This document shows, one piece after another, positions 61,413 to 64,000 of a stretch of 64,000 bases of DNA. This DNA is from Rallus limicola (lineage: Eukaryota > Chordata > Aves > Gruiformes > Rallidae): contig JAKCOZ010000022.1 of NCBI GenBank assembly GCA_022605955.1, positions 1,054,001 through 1,118,000 of the forward strand, in the 5' to 3' direction. The position numbers and the translations under genes were made by a program. Position 1 is the stretch's first letter, and every line of letters starts with the position of its first letter. The notes beneath the pieces are model-generated. The model was not told the origin of the DNA and searched no databases. It saw only the letters and a list, made by a program, of their open reading frames with translations.

Positions 61413-64000
61413 AGATAACATAAGCAGAATCCTTGGGATTTTTGCAGTTGTCAGCTTTGTGAGCCTTCATCTCTTGGGTGTAAACTAAGACCTAGTGTTG
61501 CTTCCTCAGTAGTGCAGGGTTTGGAGGTGCCTCGCCATGCCATCAGGGAGCCTGGAGATGCACTGAGCTCAGGGCCAGGCCTGTGGGGACCCTTGCAGGA
61601 GCAGGACTGCCAGCCTGTCTGAATTCTGTCACCACTTTCATTCTTCTGAATAAAAATTTTCTTCCAGAAAATGTCAGTGTCATAAAGATTTGGTGCTAGA
61701 GCTGGCGAAGATGGTAGTAATGAAAACTGATGGATCTTATCAGCTTCCCTGTTAGACTGGGAGCTGCTCCAGCCGCACTGGGACTGCGAGCAGGCTTGGG
61801 AAGGCCGTGTCTCTCAGACACCAGTGTTGCGCAATGTATCCCCTCCAGAGAAAATTTAAATTCTGCAGAAATTAGTCGCCTACTGGTCTTTCATCTCCAA
61901 GAAAGCTTCCTCCTTGCCTTGGTTTTTATTTTCGTGCTTAATGAAGAACATCAATGCAGGAGGTACGTAACTCCTGAGAACCAAAGGGCGAGCCGTGTGG
62001 ATTTGGGTTTGCAGACAGGGCCGGTGGGATCCCTCTCCTGCTGTGGATCCTGAAGGTGATGCAGTGTTTCCTGGAGCAAGCTCTTCTTGCAGAGAGCAGA
62101 GGGTAGTTTGTTTGGCAGAAATGGAGGCGGTGGTGACGTTTTGTCTTTGAACTGTGTGAAGGAGGTTTAGGATCCCAGGCTGGAAGGAGAAGGAACACCT
62201 TTAGGGAGGGACTCACAGTGCAGTGCGAATGCCAGCTAGGCAATGCGACCAAAGAGGACCTCGCCTCTCTTCTTGCTTACATCGAAACTCCAAGATCTCC
62301 AGTGCTGTGTGCCAGTCTCGGTTGGAGGAGTGGGAGATGTGGGGATGGGATGCAGCCAAGGCAACATGCAAAATACACTCTGAACAGGTAGGAGGAAGCC
62401 CTGAGGAGATGTTTGCTGATTTTTCTCTAGCAGTTTTGGCCCCTGTCAGCGCTATCAGAATTGACAGTGATCTGTGGAGGGCTTTATGCAAAGAAAAGGC
62501 AGCTGGTCAGGTTGACTTACTTGGGTCGCTGTGATCTCTATTATAATTGTTCCCTGTGTGATTATTTTGAGGGCTGAGCAACTGAGAGCTGCAGAAGAGA
62601 CGTGCAGCTTCATTTCAGCGATGTGTGAAATGTTCTGTGCTCCTTTCACAATCGGCCCGTGCTCTTTCTGTTTAAAAAACCCTAAAATAAAATAACATTC
62701 CGGAAGTCTGCAGACTTTTTGTGAAGTCTGACTTTAAATGCTCACCTTCCCTTTTATCGCCCTTATCAGCACGCAGAGCTCGGTATGTGAGGTTTTTAGC
62801 TGACATTTGGAATCGCTCTGAGTGTGCCTGTATCCCTTTTAAAGCAGCCTCCCCTCCCAGATCAGAAGTGACCAGGGTTGGGGTTTTTTTTGTTATACTC
62901 CGTGTTCCTTTAATGTTTTCCTCCTAATAGATGTTGAAAGCGTTCTTCAGAGGCACGGCACAAAACATTCACGCAGTGATACGAGCCAGCTGAAGAGAGT
63001 TGTCAGGGAGAGGGAACATTAGGAGAAGGATTGAATACAAATGGATTCCTCAAAAGTAATGTAACCTGTTATGATTGCTTTGAAATCCTACACCCTTTCC
63101 ATCTACTTACACTTACTGAAAGTTTACGTTTGCATTGATGTATGGGAGGCAGAGCTAAAATGGAAGTAATCCCTGTTGTACACATGCTTAAGTGTGTAAT
63201 TTTAGCTAAATACAACAGTTGCAACCAAACCCTTGCCTGCCGGCTCAGTGGGAAGCCCAGAGCCCCGAAGTGCTGCAGGAGAGCCCATCCATCCCAGCCC
63301 CTCCGCAGGGCCCAGAGCCCGCCCGTCACCCATCTACTTGCTCTTGGCTCCTTCAGCCATCCCAGAATCTTACCCCACAAACTCTTTTGATGCTCTCTGC
63401 TGCTCTGCCTTTGCACCAGCAGGTACAAAGGAGAAACTGCTTGATCTGTGCTTCTTACTCTGCGCATCGTGGTGCTTCCCTAATGTACCATGGGAATGGG
63501 CCGTGCTGCTTTCAGACAGTCTGGCAGAAGGTCTGCTAGAAGTTGGTGCCATATTTTAATTGGGTTATCCAAAAACTCATCCTTCTCTTTGCCTGCAGGG
63601 AAGGCCTGAGCTATCCATCATTCCCGCTTCAATTTAAGAGGTTGTATCAGCCCCCATCATGCAGCTGTCATACCATATTTGACAGGAGAGTTGCACTGCA
63701 CAGTGCTCCTTTAATGCTCCCAACTGACCGTTATCCGAGGGGAGGGCTGGCAAAGGCGATGCTGAGGTGTTCGCTTATTATACCTTGGGTTTTAGGGGCA
63801 ACTCAAATTATTTCCAGACTTAACTATTGGCCCTGGAAAGCTGTTCTGAAATCTGAGGGAATATAGTAATAAGATTGTTCCAGTGCATATCTACAATGAC
63901 AGCCAGAAGGTTGGTGTGGTAGGTGATGTCCGTGGTTACTTGCCACCCCAGCTTCTCTGTACTGCATCCAAGCGTGGGGAAGCCTCACGGGCTCCTTTGC
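61413..64000 (+). other. AXIN1 intron 2, last part in the window
   Basis: Unique sequence. AT-rich segments at about 62520-63140 and 63600-63870 resemble conserved non-coding DNA. No AXIN1 exon 3 (expected to encode GSWREPVNPYY) is seen before the window ends. Confidence 0.65.

Noticed and set aside
1..64000. CRISPR arrays, rRNA, tRNA, bacterial operons, integrated viral genes
   Set aside because: No regularly spaced repeats, no conserved RNA gene signatures and no retroviral gag/pol/env blocks were seen. The sequence is vertebrate nuclear DNA.

Overview
The window is vertebrate nuclear DNA, almost certainly from a galliform bird (chicken-like). Three spliced genes with GT-AG introns and vertebrate proteins are present. 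The interspersed repeats are CR1 LINEs in various states of truncation; no Alu, L1 or other mammalian repeat was seen. GC-rich CpG islands and compact introns in the first gene pair fit an avian microchromosome. All three genes lie on the + strand in the order TMEM8A/PGAP6 (3' end) - MRPL28 - AXIN1 (5' end). As far as I recall, human 16p13.3 has the same order and relative orientation, so this is conserved synteny.

Layout. 1-1372: the last two coding exons of TMEM8A/PGAP6, with a minus-strand CR1 in the preceding intron. 1373-3429: TMEM8A 3' flank running into the CpG-island promoter of MRPL28. 3430-5993: complete five-exon MRPL28, encoding a 255-residue mitochondrial ribosomal protein. About 6.3-23.5 kb: a 17 kb intergenic stretch with no recognised gene. 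It holds an orphan CpG-rich, CCAAT/TATA-bearing promoter-like segment at 13.15-13.4 kb, three RFX X-box-like motifs, a near-perfect 25-bp inverted repeat at 21.4 kb, an unverified three-exon reading frame at 19.7-20.5 kb, and an ancient CR1/L3-like LINE remnant at 22.6-23.2 kb that still shows reverse-transcriptase motifs. About 23.6-25.5 kb: the AXIN1 CpG-island promoter with a likely non-coding first exon. 26684-27655: the first coding exon of AXIN1 (tankyrase-binding segment plus the complete RGS domain). 27656-64000: AXIN1 intron 2, at least 36.3 kb and open at the window end. It contains three further CR1 copies and several AT-rich segments that look like conserved non-coding DNA.

The three genes are not an operon and share no single pathway. 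TMEM8A/PGAP6 processes GPI-anchored proteins at the cell surface, MRPL28 is part of the mitochondrial large ribosomal subunit, and AXIN1 is the scaffold of the beta-catenin destruction complex. Only AXIN1 has large flanking non-coding DNA, as expected of a developmental regulator. I found no convincing new biological system. The best leads are the hairpin at 21.4 kb, the orphan promoter at 13.2 kb, the LINE remnant and the paired TCF/LEF motifs.
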